A DNA stretch of 64,000 nt from Larkinella insperata. Lineage in GTDB: Bacteria; Bacteroidota; Bacteroidia; Cytophagales; Spirosomataceae. The stretch is taken from assembly GCF_026248825.1 (NCBI RefSeq), contig NZ_CP110973.1, positions 3,429,001-3,493,000 on the forward strand, given 5' to 3'. Position numbers and translations under genes: made by a program. The notes beneath the pieces are model-generated. The model saw nothing but the letters and a program-made list of their open reading frames with translations. It did not search any database and had not been told where the DNA came from. Below, one piece after another: positions 40,237-50,180 of this stretch (the stretch's first letter is position 1; each line of letters opens with the position of its first letter).

Positions 40237-43008
40237 TTATTCCTTCGTCACTACCTCGTCCAGATTCAGCAGGGTGTTGGCTGCAACGGTCAGGGCCGCC
40301 AGCTCCGGCGTCGCTTCCGTACAGGCCAGAAGCTGCACGGCTTCCTGTGGATGTTGCCGGTAATGCGCCACCGTGTTCTGATAAAGCCGGTTCAGAACCG
40401 TCAGTTTCCTGGGGTGTATTTCCTGTTGCAACACCAGCCGGTAGCCCGCCCGCAACTGTTGTTCGGGCGTTTTACCGCGCAATTTCATGGTTTCCGCCAG
40501 TCGCTGAGCCGCTTCCACGTACACCGGGTCGTTGAGCGTCACCAGCGCCTGCAGGGGCGTGTTGGTCCGCAACCTCCGTAACTGGCAAAACTCCCGGCTG
40601 GGGCTGTCGAAGGTAATCATGGACGGGTAGGGGGCCGTGCGCTTCCAGTAGGTGTACAACGCTCGTCGGTAACGTTCCTCACCCGAACTGAGTTTCCAGC
40701 TTTCCCCGCTGTAGGGCGACTGCCAGATGCCGTCCGGTTGCGCGGGCATCACGCTCGGACCGCCCACCTTCGGACTCAGCAATCCCGCCGTGGCCAGTGC
40801 CTGATCGCGCACCTGCTCGGCCGACAGCCGCACCCGCGGCCCGCGCGCCAGCAGTTTGTTGAACGGGTCTTTGGCTACCAATTCGGGCGAAGCCGCCGAT
40901 TGCTGCCGGTAGGTCGCCGATAACACCATCTTTTTGAGTAACTTCTTGATGCTCCAGCGGTCGGTTTGGCTAAACTCAACGGCCAGCCAGTCCAACAATT
41001 CGCGGTGTGTCGGCGGGATGCCCTGTGTACCAAAATCCTCGACGGTTTCGACAATACCGCTGCCGAATAACTGCTCCCAGAAGCGGTTGACGGCTACGCG
41101 GGCGGTGAGCGGGTGATGGGGGCTAACCATCCACTGCGCCAATCCCAGGCGGTTTTGCGGTACATTTGGGGGCAGCGAGGGCAGTGATTGGGGCACATCG
41201 GGCCGGACCGGCTTGCCTTTGACCAACCAGTTGCCGCGTTCAAAGACGTGGGTTTTCCGGGCCAGATCGCCGGTTCCTTCGTACATAATCGGCACGACCT
41301 CGGCTTTGGCGTTCAGGATTTCGCCCAGCTTCTGGTCCATCGGTCCGAGCGCGTGGGCGGGCTGACCGGGCAGGGCGGGTTGCAGCGCCACCCATTTGAC
41401 CATCACCCATTCGAGGGGCATCGCCGGACTGTCGAGCGTCAGGTACAGGTGGTGCCGCCCCGAAACTTCCGGCAGCGCAAAAATCAGGGTGGTATCTTTC
41501 CACGGGCTGCCGGTTCTAGCGACCGGCTGCGTCAGCAAGACGGGTCCGTTGGCGCTATCCCGACGAACGGACATCACGGCTTTTTCGGCTTTGGTGCCCC
41601 AGGCAATCAGCAACCGGTTTTTGCCCGTCAATTCCATGTTTTTGATCCGGGCCGAACCGCCGTGCTGGATGGCCGTATACATGGCCCCCATCAGCGAGGC
41701 TTTGACGTATTGATCAAAGCTGTGCGAATTGATTTTCGGCTCCACCACCCGAACCAGCCGCATCGTCTCCCGAACCGTCGGGCGCGGGACCGACTGACTA
41801 GTGAGCCACTGTTGCAATTCCTTCACCTTCAGCGAATCGTTGCCTTTGTAAAACCGCAGTGTGGGCGTATCGCTGGGCACATCTTCGTCGCGGGTGTTGT
41901 TAAAAAAAGCCAGGTACTTGTAATAATCCTCGTGCACAAACGGATCGTAGGGGTGGCTGTGGCACTGTACGCACGAAAAGGTGGTTCCCTGCCACACATC
42001 CCAGGTCGTATTCACCCGGTCGATGACGGCGGACACCCGAAACTCCTCGTCCTGCGTTCCGCCCTCGTCGTTGGTCATCGTGTTGCGGTGAAAACCCGTA
42101 GCCACCAGCTGATCGTCGGTTGGTGGTCCGCCGTTGGGAGTAGTCAGCAGATCACCCGCCAGTTGCTCAATGGTGAACTGGTCAAACGGTTTGTCTTCGT
42201 TGAAGGCGTTGATCAGCCAGTCGCGGTAGCGCCACATGCTGCGCGATAGGTCCGCTTCGTAACCTTTGGTGTCGGCGTAGCGGGCCAGGTCCATCCACAT
42301 ACCCGCCCAGCGTTCGCCGTAAGCCGGTGAAGCCAGCAAACGATCCACAGCTTTCTCGTAAGCATTAACTGAGGTGTCCCGCTGAAAACCTGCAACGTCC
42401 TGTTCCGTGGGTGGCAACCCCGTCAGGTCGAGGGATAACCGGCGCAGCAGTGTGGCCTTGTCGGCTTCGGGCGACGGTTTCAGGTTTTCTGCTTTGAGTT
42501 TATCCAGAATGAAATGATCAATTTCGTTTTTCGCCCACGTCAACTCGTCGCTTTCGACCAGCCCCAGCCGTTCCCAGAACGTACCAAGCTGCGGTACATC
42601 CGGTTTTTCAACGGGTTGATAGGCCCAGTGGTCCCCCCATTCGGCCCCCTGATCGATCCAGTTTTTCAGTAGCTCGACTTCTTCCGGTTTGAGCGCGGGT
42701 GCGTCCAGCGGCATCCGTTCTTCGGGGTCGGTGAGTGTCAACCGGCGGATAAACTCACTGGCGTCGGCATCGCCGGGCACGATGGCGTGTTTGCCGGATT
42801 TGGCCGGCGCCAGGGCTTCGTGTTTAAAGAGCAGGCTGAAGTTGGCGGCCTTTTTGACCCCGCCGTGGCAGGCAATGCAATGCTTGTTGAGCAGCGGTTT
42901 GATCTGCGTGTTAAAATCGACTTTGTCCTCAAACAGCCCCACCCACAAAAAGGAGGATAAGACCACCACGGCCAGGAGGGCGCCCACCAGATGGAGTTTG
43001 TAACGCAT
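40237..43008 (-). CDS. PSD1/planctomycete cytochrome c domain protein (second copy)
   Basis: A 923-aa protein. One N-terminal membrane anchor (about residues 8-26) is followed by a cytochrome c domain with CIACH (Cys44, Cys47, His48). Then come DUF1549 (about residues 155-350) with CVQCHSHPYDPF, a concanavalin-like insert, and DUF1553 (about 620-870), with NRFWEQLFGSGIVETVEDF and FDSPSREFCQLRRLRTNTPL. These large periplasmic proteins are abundant in Planctomycetes and also in some Bacteroidota, and occur with DUF1501 partners; their enzymatic role is unproven. It ends the minus-strand carbohydrate locus. Confidence 0.88.
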   Translation of the reverse strand: MRYKLHLVGALLAVVVLSSFLWVGLFEDKVDFNTQIKPLLNKHCIACHGGVKKAANFSLLFKHEALAPAKSGKHAIVPGDADASEFIRRLTLTDPEERMPLDAPALKPEEVELLKNWIDQGAEWGDHWAYQPVEKPDVPQLGTFWERLGLVESDELTWAKNEIDHFILDKLKAENLKPSPEADKATLLRRLSLDLTGLPPTEQDVAGFQRDTSVNAYEKAVDRLLASPAYGERWAGMWMDLARYADTKGYEADLSRSMWRYRDWLINAFNEDKPFDQFTIEQLAGDLLTTPNGGPPTDDQLVATGFHRNTMTNDEGGTQDEEFRVSAVIDRVNTTWDVWQGTTFSCVQCHSHPYDPFVHEDYYKYLAFFNNTRDEDVPSDTPTLRFYKGNDSLKVKELQQWLTSQSVPRPTVRETMRLVRVVEPKINSHSFDQYVKASLMGAMYTAIQHGGSARIKNMELTGKNRLLIAWGTKAEKAVMSVRRDSANGPVLLTQPVARTGSPWKDTTLIFALPEVSGRHHLYLTLDSPAMPLEWVMVKWVALQPALPGQPAHALGPMDQKLGEILNAKAEVVPIMYEGTGDLARKTHVFERGNWLVKGKPVRPDVPQSLPSLPPNVPQNRLGLAQWMVSPHHPLTARVAVNRFWEQLFGSGIVETVEDFGTQGIPPTHRELLDWLAVEFSQTDRWSIKKLLKKMVLSATYRQQSAASPELVAKDPFNKLLARGPRVRLSAEQVRDQALATAGLLSPKVGGPSVMPAQPDGIWQSPYSGESWKLSSGEERYRRALYTYWKRTAPYPSMITFDSPSREFCQLRRLRTNTPLQALVTLNDPVYVEAAQRLAETMKLRGKTPEQQLRAGYRLVLQQEIHPRKLTVLNRLYQNTVAHYRQHPQEAVQLLACTEATPELAALTVAANTLLNLDEVVTKE

Positions 43009-43057
43009 GGGATTCCGGAACGGTTTTATCGGGTCATTAGGAAACGGAATGTACGCA

Positions 43058-43081
43058 AAAAAGCGGACTTGTCCGCTTTTT
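43058..43081 (-). terminator. Terminator between the DUF2231-cytochrome gene and the last PSD1 gene
   Basis: Perfect stem AAAAAGCGGA/TCCGCTTTTT with a 4-nt loop and A/T-rich arms, 27 nt past the stop at 43108. It separates two genes on the same strand. Confidence 0.75.
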
Positions 43082-43107
43082 CTACCTGCGATGTGTTGAT
43101 TTTCAGG

Positions 43108-45285
43108 CTAATTGATAAACATCTCGTCCACCAGCACCAGCCCCGGTTTGCCTTTGCCGCCGTGCCATTCGGGCAGGGTACACGGTTTGGCGACGACTTT
43201 GAGACAGGCTACGGTTTGCGGTTTAAACGTACAGGTTACGTTGGTCAGCGAGTGTTCTTCGCCCTTGACCGGCATCTTTGGTTTAACGGTCGAGAGCAGT
43301 TTCATCTGATCCGGGCTGGGACCGCCCCAGACTTCAACCGTGCCCGGCGGGAAAATGCCGGTGGCTTCTTCAACCATGATGCGCAGGGCGACCGACGAGG
43401 CCGTTATCGGTTTTTTGAACTCCGAAACCACCACCATGTCGTTGTTGCGAACGCCAGTCCAGTTGTTGGCCCAAGCCGGGCTGTTGGCGTTAAACGTGCC
43501 CAGCTTCTGGTCAAAGAATGATTTGGGACCCTCGGCCTGGTGAACCCGGTTCAGCGGCTGCAACAGGATGATGCTGTCGGGTTTGTAGGCGGACCGAAAG
43601 AAGTCGAAGGTAGCGACGCTGCTGCCATACCAACCGTCTTTGTAGGCTCGGGCCTTGATGGTTGTCCGGTCGGTCAGCACGGTTTTGTTGTTGAAAACCG
43701 GCGAGTAGATGCTGTCGGGTTCGGTACCATCGGTGGTGTAGCGGATCTGAACGCCCTTGATTGGGTGCCGCAGGTCCAGCGGCAGCGTCTGCGCGAAAAC
43801 CATCGAACTGTTTTTTACCTCCGGCGGATTCAGCGTGAGCGGATTGCTGCCGTCGTCTTTGAAACCGGCAATAAACGTGATGTTTTTGTGCGCTTTCTGC
43901 AGCTGCTGAATTTCTGAGGGGCTCAGCTTGGTTTCCCACAACGACACGGTCTGCAGATTTTTAAAATCCCGGATCTGGCTCTGCAAGTCGGCGTAGGTAA
44001 CCTTCGTGCCGGAGAGCGTCAGGCTTTTCAGGTGTTGCAGTTTGGCCAGTTCCTTCAGGTCTTTGCCCGTCACATCCGTGAAATTTAAATCCAGTCGTTG
44101 CAGGTTTTCAAACTGGCTGATTGTTTTCAGGTCGGCATCCTTCACCGGCAATTTGGTTAGATTCAACGACACAATCTGGCTTTTGATGTCGCTCAGTTCC
44201 TGCAATTTTTCGGCGGAGTAGGTGCTTCGGTTGTAGAGGTTGACCGCCAGCGCCGGAGATTCTTTAGCCAGCGGGGCAATCGTGCGGTAGTCGTTGTTCA
44301 GTTTCTGAACGGTTTCTTCGTCAGCCGCGGCAAACTGGTAAACCTCTTCGGCCTGATCGGCAGGTCTGAACCGGGTCGATGCGATGCGCCGGAGGGAATC
44401 GGTGGGCGGCAGATCAACGACCTTCTCATTAAAATCCGGGCGGCCTTTAACCCACAGCGCCAGCAACGTGATTTCGTCGGTGGTCAACTGCGTTTTGCCT
44501 TTGGGCGGCATGTGCTTTTTGTCTTCTTCCGACAAATGAATTCGCTGGAGCAGCAGGCTCTGATCAGGGTCGCCGGGTTTGAAGAGCTTGCCGGATTTGC
44601 CGCCTTTCAGCAGCGCTTCCTCACTGGCCATGCTCAGTTGACCCTTCAATTTTTCGGAATTATGGCAACTGATGCATTTCTGCTCAAATATCGGTTTGAT
44701 GACGTCTTTGTACACCATTGCCTGATCCAGCGCCACCGGTTCTGGTTCAGTTTCTTGGATAATCGGTCCGGAAATGAAGTTGTCGCCGTGGGTCAGCACC
44801 GCGCCGTAATGGCCCGCACCCACCAGCAGAAAGACCGTCAGGATGGCTGTGGATTTGGCCAGCGGAGCCTTGTACCAGTTTTTCGTGCGGCTCCAGTAGA
44901 TGAAAGCGGAAAGGTAAAAAAGCCCGACGCCCGTCCATTTATGCCATTGCAGGACCTCGCCCGTATAACCGTCTTCCTGGGACAGAAACAGACCCATGAT
45001 CACCGTAATGCCGGCCGACAGAATCCCGATCAGCAGCAGGTTGGTCAGGAAACCCCGGTAAAATTCGTTAGTCGCGTAAGTAGCATTAAAACGAAAAAGT
45101 TCCATCGCCATCGCCAGCAGCAGAATGACAATCGGGAAATGAAGAAACAACGGGTGCATACGCCCAATGGACTGCACCCAGGCCGGAACGACGATCCGGC
45201 TCTCGAAAAGCAATAGAAATAGTATGAAGACGGCCGAAGCAAACAATGCCTGCTCGGCCAGACTTTTGACCTTCTTAGTCATCAC
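43108..45285 (-). CDS. Membrane-bound c-type cytochrome with LRR and CHB_HEX domains
   Basis: A 725-aa protein. The N-terminal DUF2231-like domain has about five membrane segments (HPLFLHFPIVILL at residue 44). A periplasmic haem c domain follows, with CISCH (Cys204, Cys207, His208) and a Met ligand candidate near HMPPKGK. Next is a leucine-rich-repeat-like stretch (about residues 375-470), then a chitobiase/HexA C-terminal domain (QIRYTTDGTEPDS) and a beta domain. It lies 37 nt after the DUF1501 gene. It is probably an electron-accepting or docking subunit for the PSD1/DUF1501 proteins. Confidence 0.85.
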   Translation of the reverse strand: MMTKKVKSLAEQALFASAVFILFLLLFESRIVVPAWVQSIGRMHPLFLHFPIVILLLAMAMELFRFNATYATNEFYRGFLTNLLLIGILSAGITVIMGLFLSQEDGYTGEVLQWHKWTGVGLFYLSAFIYWSRTKNWYKAPLAKSTAILTVFLLVGAGHYGAVLTHGDNFISGPIIQETEPEPVALDQAMVYKDVIKPIFEQKCISCHNSEKLKGQLSMASEEALLKGGKSGKLFKPGDPDQSLLLQRIHLSEEDKKHMPPKGKTQLTTDEITLLALWVKGRPDFNEKVVDLPPTDSLRRIASTRFRPADQAEEVYQFAAADEETVQKLNNDYRTIAPLAKESPALAVNLYNRSTYSAEKLQELSDIKSQIVSLNLTKLPVKDADLKTISQFENLQRLDLNFTDVTGKDLKELAKLQHLKSLTLSGTKVTYADLQSQIRDFKNLQTVSLWETKLSPSEIQQLQKAHKNITFIAGFKDDGSNPLTLNPPEVKNSSMVFAQTLPLDLRHPIKGVQIRYTTDGTEPDSIYSPVFNNKTVLTDRTTIKARAYKDGWYGSSVATFDFFRSAYKPDSIILLQPLNRVHQAEGPKSFFDQKLGTFNANSPAWANNWTGVRNNDMVVVSEFKKPITASSVALRIMVEEATGIFPPGTVEVWGGPSPDQMKLLSTVKPKMPVKGEEHSLTNVTCTFKPQTVACLKVVAKPCTLPEWHGGKGKPGLVLVDEMFIN

Positions 45286-45322
45286 AAAAACAATCCAGCG
45301 GGTTTAGGAATGGGGTACTTTT

Positions 45323-46777
45323 TCAGGCAATAAGGTCGCGCACGACTTTTCCGGACACATCCGTCAGCCGGTAGCGACGGCCCAGGTGTTTGAATATCAA
45401 TTTTTCGTGATTGAGGCCCAACTGGTGCAGAACCGTTGCCTGAAAATCGTGAACGTGTACCGGATTCTGGGCGATGTTGTACCCCAGTTCGTCGGTTTCG
45501 CCGTAAACGATGCCGGGTTTGATGCCGCCACCCGCCATCCAGATTGTGAAGCAGCGCGGGTGGTGGTCGCGGCCGTAGTTGTCGGCGGTTAGCTTGCCCT
45601 GCGTGTAGCTGGTCCGGCCAAATTCACCACCCCAGATCACCAGCGTTTCGTCCAGCAAACCGCGTTGTTTGAGGTCGGTTACCAGAGCTGCCGACGCCTG
45701 ATCCACGTCTTTGGCCTGCTTGGCGATCTCGAACGGCAGGTTGCCGTGCTGGTCCCAGCCCTGGTGGTAAAGCTGCACAAACCGGACACCGTTTTCGGAC
45801 AGCTTGCGGGCCAGCAAACAGTTGGCGGCATAGGTACCCGGTACCAGACAGTCCGGGCCGTAAAGCTTGACGATGTCGTCCGATTCTTTCGACAAATCCA
45901 TGACTTCCGGCACCGCCATCTGCATCCGGTAGGCCATTTCGTACTGCTTTACTTTGGCCGAAATCTCCGGATCGCCGAACTCCTGGTAGGCCATGTCGTT
46001 GAGTTTAGCCAGGTTGTCCAGCATATCCCGGCGCGCGTGCCGGTCCATGCCTTCCGGATCGCGCAGGTACAAGACCGGGTCTTCGCCCTTGCTGAACTGC
46101 ACGCCCTGGTGAATGGAATCCAGAAAACCGTTGGACCACAGTTTCGAGTAAACGCCCTGCCCGTTGCCGACCCCGCGCGACAGCAGCACCGTGAAGTTGG
46201 GCAGGTTTTTGTTTTCGTTGCCCAGACCGTAGCTCAGCCACGCGCCCATGCTGGGGCGGTTGCCCTGCTGCGAGCCGGTTTGCAGGAAGGTCAGCGCCGG
46301 GTCGTGGTTGATGGCTTCGGTGTACATCGACTTAACAATGCAGAGGTCGTCCACGATTTTGGCCGTATACGGAAACAGGTCGCTCACCCAGGCCCGCGAC
46401 TGCCCGTACTGCTTGAAATCGACGAACGAGCCCACCAGCGGAAACGATGACTGGTTGGCCGTCATGCCGGTCAGCCGTTGGTTGCCGCGCACCGAGGGCG
46501 GGATTTCCTGCCCCAGCATTTCGCGTAGTTTGGGCTTGTAATCAAACAGTTCCTGCTGCGAGGGGGCGCCGTTCTGGAACAGGTAAATAACGCGTTTGGC
46601 TTTGGGTGCAAAGTGCGGAATGCCGGGCGTAAACCCTTCTTCGTCGGCGCTGTTGCCCCCAAACAAATCCGGAACCATGAGCGACCCCAAAGCCGCGCTG
46701 CCGAGTCCTAAACTTAACCGGGACAGGAACCGACGCCGGTTGAAATTAAAGCCGTGTTCTAAGATTTCCTTTTCCAT
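45323..46777 (-). CDS. DUF1501 domain protein (secreted, sulfatase-fold-like)
   Basis: A 484-aa protein with a Tat signal (NRRRFLSRLSLGLGSAALG). The DUF1501 domain spans most of the protein, with VIYLFQNGAPSQQELFDYKP near the start, LYHQGWDQHGNLPFE, and LVIWGGEFGRTSYTQG / DHHPRCFTIW. These are family hallmarks resembling the alkaline-phosphatase fold. DUF1501 genes are nearly always paired with PSD1 genes; here it begins 4 nt after the PSD1 gene, an obvious operon. Activity unknown. Confidence 0.92.
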   Translation of the reverse strand: MEKEILEHGFNFNRRRFLSRLSLGLGSAALGSLMVPDLFGGNSADEEGFTPGIPHFAPKAKRVIYLFQNGAPSQQELFDYKPKLREMLGQEIPPSVRGNQRLTGMTANQSSFPLVGSFVDFKQYGQSRAWVSDLFPYTAKIVDDLCIVKSMYTEAINHDPALTFLQTGSQQGNRPSMGAWLSYGLGNENKNLPNFTVLLSRGVGNGQGVYSKLWSNGFLDSIHQGVQFSKGEDPVLYLRDPEGMDRHARRDMLDNLAKLNDMAYQEFGDPEISAKVKQYEMAYRMQMAVPEVMDLSKESDDIVKLYGPDCLVPGTYAANCLLARKLSENGVRFVQLYHQGWDQHGNLPFEIAKQAKDVDQASAALVTDLKQRGLLDETLVIWGGEFGRTSYTQGKLTADNYGRDHHPRCFTIWMAGGGIKPGIVYGETDELGYNIAQNPVHVHDFQATVLHQLGLNHEKLIFKHLGRRYRLTDVSGKVVRDLIA

Positions 46778-46781
46778 GAAA

Positions 46782-49103
46782 TTAAGTTTTCGTAATGGTT
46801 TCTTCCAGGTTGTAAATGGTCGAGACGACCCGCATCAGGGCGGCCAGTTTCGTCCGGTCAATTTTTTCGGGAACGGGGTATTCCCCCACGGCGAGGGCTT
46901 TTTCGGCCACCGGTTTTTTGATTTCCTTCGCTTCTTTTTCGTAATACGCCGTCAGCGTTTCGACTTCCTGTTCCCGCGGTTTTCGGCCCACAATCAGGCG
47001 AAACGCCTTGGTGATCTTGTCCTTGTCCGCGCTATTTTCCTGCAACAACCGGGCCGCCAGTACGCGCGACGCTTCCAGGACCGTGGGGTCGTTCATCATC
47101 ACGAGCGCCTGCAACGGCGTATTGGTTTTCAGGCGTTTGACTTCGCACAAATCCCGGTTGCTGGCGTCGAAAATCGCCATCGACGGGGGCGGAACCGTTC
47201 GTTTGATCAGGGTGTACATGCCCCGGCGGTAAAGGCTGGGGCCGTGGTCCTGGTTGTAGGTCGAGAGCAAGCCCCGGCCCGAGGTGGCACCTTCCCACAA
47301 GCCCGCGGGCTGGTACGGTTTTACGCTGGGGCCACCGATGGAACGGTTCAGCAAACCGCTGCTCGACAGCACCAGATCCTTGACAAACTCGGCGTGAATG
47401 CGGTAGCGCGGGCCCCGCGCCAGGTAGACGTTGTCCGGGTCGTTTTTGAGCTTTTCCGGTGAAATAACTGCCGATTGCCGGTAGGTGGCCGACGTGACCA
47501 TTTGTTTCACCAACCGTTTGATGTCCCAGTTGTGGCTCATGAAATCGACGGCCAGCCAGTCCAGCAGTTCGGGGTGGGTGGGCAGGTCGCCCTGCATTCC
47601 GAAGTCGCCGGAGGTTTTGACAATGCCTTTGCCGAAAAATTCCTGCCAGAGCAGGTTAACGTACACCCGGGCGGTCAATGGGTTTTTCTTGTCGAACAGC
47701 CACTGCGCCAGTCCCAGCCGGTTTTTGGGGTAATTTTTGTTGAAGGGCAGAATCGATTCGGGCGTTCCGGCCTGCACTTCGTCGCCCGGCGCGTCGTAAT
47801 TTCCGCGTTGCAGAATGTACGTTTTCCGCATCGTATCCGGCTTCATGTCGCCCATGACCGATACGATCAGCCGGTTGGTGTCGGGTTTGTTTACGAACGT
47901 CAGAATGTTTTTTACGTCCGCGTCGCTGATTTCCATCAACGGTTTTTTGGCGTACGTTTCGGGGCCGCCAATCACCGACTCAATGCCCACTTCTTCGACG
48001 TTGTTGAAGAACGCGAAAAGCCGGTAGTATTCTTTCTGCGAGAAGGGGTCGTACTTGTGGTCGTGGCAGTGCGCGCATTCCATCGTCACGCCCAGCAGGC
48101 CCTTGCCAAACAAATCCGTCCGGTCAGTGACGTACATAATCCGGTATTCTTCCGGGATGACGCCCCCTTCTTCCGTGATTTTGTGGTTGCGGTTGAAACC
48201 CGTCGCCAGCAGTTGCTCTTTGGTCGAGTTGGGCAACAGATCACCCGCCAACTGCCAGGTAACGAAGTCGTTGTAATGCATGTTTTTGTTGAACGCGTGA
48301 ATCACCCAGTCGCGCCAGGGCCACTGCGTTCGGTAGCCGTCGTCCTGGTAGCCGTGCGAATCCGCGTAGCGGGCCAGGTCCAGCCAGTGCAGGGCCATTT
48401 TCTCGCCGTAGGCCGGGTTTTTCAGCAATTGATCAACGGCTTTTTCGTACGCGTTCGGGCTGTTGTCGGCCAGAAACCGATCCATCATTTCCAGCGTCGG
48501 CGGTAAACCCGTCAGATCGAGACTTGCGCGTTTCAGCAACCGCTCTTTGTCGGCTTCCTCGTTGGGGGCCAGCCCTTTCTGCTCTTGCTTATGGAGAACA
48601 AAATAATCAATCTCGTTTTTGGGCCAGTCTTTCTGATCCACTTCGGGCAGCGCCGGTTTTTTCGGAGCCACAAACGCCCAGTGTTTTTCGTATTTGGCGC
48701 CCTGTTTGATCCACTTCTCAATCAGCTTGACTTCGCGCTGGGTCAGCTTAAGGTTGGACGAGGGCGGGGGCATCAGCAGGGACGTATCCTGGGTGGTGAT
48801 GCGCAGGAATGCTTCCGACAATTCGGGTTTTCCCGCCACCAGCGCGTGGGCCGACGGGTTTTCCTGCAAGGCTTTGAAGGCGCTTTCGGCCACATCGAGC
48901 CGCAAACCTGCTTCGCGTTTGTTGGCATCGGGGCCGTGGCAGGCCAGGCATTTGTCGGAGAGAATGGGCCGGATGTCAAAATTATAACTGACTTCATCCG
49001 GCAGTTTGGCGTCGTCGGTCTTCGTAGTGGAGTCCGTTTGACAGGCCTGAATCATTCCCACAAAGCCGGTCAATGCACCAATCAAATAAGAGAACCGCTT
49101 CAT
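46782..49103 (-). CDS. PSD1/planctomycete cytochrome c lipoprotein
   Basis: A 773-aa protein with a lipoprotein signal (lipobox IQAC, Cys21). A cytochrome c domain carries CLACH (Cys52, Cys55, His56); DUF1549 (about residues 145-350) with MECAHCHDHKYDPF and DUF1553 (about 470-720) with NLLWQEFFGKGIVKTSGDF follow. Same family as the 923-aa protein at 40237, but shorter and lipid-anchored. First gene of the PSD1-DUF1501-cytochrome group. Confidence 0.9.
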   Translation of the reverse strand: MKRFSYLIGALTGFVGMIQACQTDSTTKTDDAKLPDEVSYNFDIRPILSDKCLACHGPDANKREAGLRLDVAESAFKALQENPSAHALVAGKPELSEAFLRITTQDTSLLMPPPSSNLKLTQREVKLIEKWIKQGAKYEKHWAFVAPKKPALPEVDQKDWPKNEIDYFVLHKQEQKGLAPNEEADKERLLKRASLDLTGLPPTLEMMDRFLADNSPNAYEKAVDQLLKNPAYGEKMALHWLDLARYADSHGYQDDGYRTQWPWRDWVIHAFNKNMHYNDFVTWQLAGDLLPNSTKEQLLATGFNRNHKITEEGGVIPEEYRIMYVTDRTDLFGKGLLGVTMECAHCHDHKYDPFSQKEYYRLFAFFNNVEEVGIESVIGGPETYAKKPLMEISDADVKNILTFVNKPDTNRLIVSVMGDMKPDTMRKTYILQRGNYDAPGDEVQAGTPESILPFNKNYPKNRLGLAQWLFDKKNPLTARVYVNLLWQEFFGKGIVKTSGDFGMQGDLPTHPELLDWLAVDFMSHNWDIKRLVKQMVTSATYRQSAVISPEKLKNDPDNVYLARGPRYRIHAEFVKDLVLSSSGLLNRSIGGPSVKPYQPAGLWEGATSGRGLLSTYNQDHGPSLYRRGMYTLIKRTVPPPSMAIFDASNRDLCEVKRLKTNTPLQALVMMNDPTVLEASRVLAARLLQENSADKDKITKAFRLIVGRKPREQEVETLTAYYEKEAKEIKKPVAEKALAVGEYPVPEKIDRTKLAALMRVVSTIYNLEETITKT

Positions 49104-49223
49104 TATTTACTATTCAGGTTTAGGAATTCGCGGGGTTACAGTCACTAGGCTGTTTCCCAAAATAAAGAGCAATTAACAAAAAGAACGCGTTAAGGACTGA
49201 TATGATTCCACGGGATAATAATA

Positions 49224-50159
49224 CTATTTCATAAATTTAGTCAAATTGTCCTTGGTAACCAACTGAAACGGGATCAAGACCTGCTTTTCGTAGGGTTGGC
49301 CTTTGGCAATTTTGATGGCCGTTTCGATGGCTTGCGCGCCCTGCTGCTCGGCATTCTGGAAAACCGTCGCGTCGAGCGTGCTCTTCTGAACGGCCTGCAG
49401 GGCATCCGGAATGGCGTCGATACTGACCACCACCACTTTATCCTTCAAACCGGCATCGGTCAGGGCCTTGACGGCTCCCAGGCCCATCTCGTCGTTCTGG
49501 GCGAAAACCGCGTTGATGGTGTTGCCGTACGACTGAATCCAGTTTTCCATCAGGGCCATGGCCTTGGCTCGGTCCCACTCGGCGGTCTGGTGGGCGATCA
49601 GTTTCAGGCCGGGGTACTGTTTCAGGATTTCGCGCGCGCCCTGTTCGCGTTTGATTTGAGCCGCCTGACCCATGTAACCATGTATCATCAGCACATTGCC
49701 TTTGCCGTTCAGTTTTTCGGCAATGAATTTCATGGCAATCCGCGCCGATTCCACGTCGTCGGAACCGATGAAGGCCGACGGTTTGGCCGTGGTTTCGGAG
49801 TTGACGTTGATGATGGGGATGTTGGCGGCCAGGGCCTTGGTTACGGCGGGGGAACTGGCTTCTACTTCGCAGGGGTTCATGATGATGGCGTCGACACCCT
49901 GCGCAATGAAGCTCTCCACCTGCTCGATCTGTTTTAGGGCCGACCGCTCGGCATCGACGGTGATCAGTTCCACATCCGATGCCTTCGCTTTTTTCTCAAT
50001 TTCGTCGTGGACATTGACGATAAACTCGTTCTGCATACTGAGCATCGAGACGCCCACCGTTAGTTTTTTCTCGCCGTTTTCGCCCGACGAGGATTGGTTG
50101 CAACTGGTTAAAACGCTGGCAATTAGTAAGGAAAAGGAATAAAAAATAATTGGTTTCAT
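49224..50159 (-). CDS. RbsB-like sugar-binding lipoprotein of an ABC importer
   Basis: A 311-aa periplasmic-binding protein of type I (Peripla_BP_4). The N-terminus is a lipoprotein signal (lipobox LTSC, Cys20), then LTVGVSMLSMQNEFIVNVHD, GVDAIIMNPCE, NVNSETT, AVFAQNDEMGLGAVKAL and VSIDAIPDAL, all RbsB hallmarks. It captures a monosaccharide for the permease. It starts 21 nt downstream of the permease gene and closes the rbsA-rbsC-rbsB order. Confidence 0.9.
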   Translation of the reverse strand: MKPIIFYSFSLLIASVLTSCNQSSSGENGEKKLTVGVSMLSMQNEFIVNVHDEIEKKAKASDVELITVDAERSALKQIEQVESFIAQGVDAIIMNPCEVEASSPAVTKALAANIPIINVNSETTAKPSAFIGSDDVESARIAMKFIAEKLNGKGNVLMIHGYMGQAAQIKREQGAREILKQYPGLKLIAHQTAEWDRAKAMALMENWIQSYGNTINAVFAQNDEMGLGAVKALTDAGLKDKVVVVSIDAIPDALQAVQKSTLDATVFQNAEQQGAQAIETAIKIAKGQPYEKQVLIPFQLVTKDNLTKFMK

Positions 50160-50180
50160 AAAATAAATATAGGGAATCGG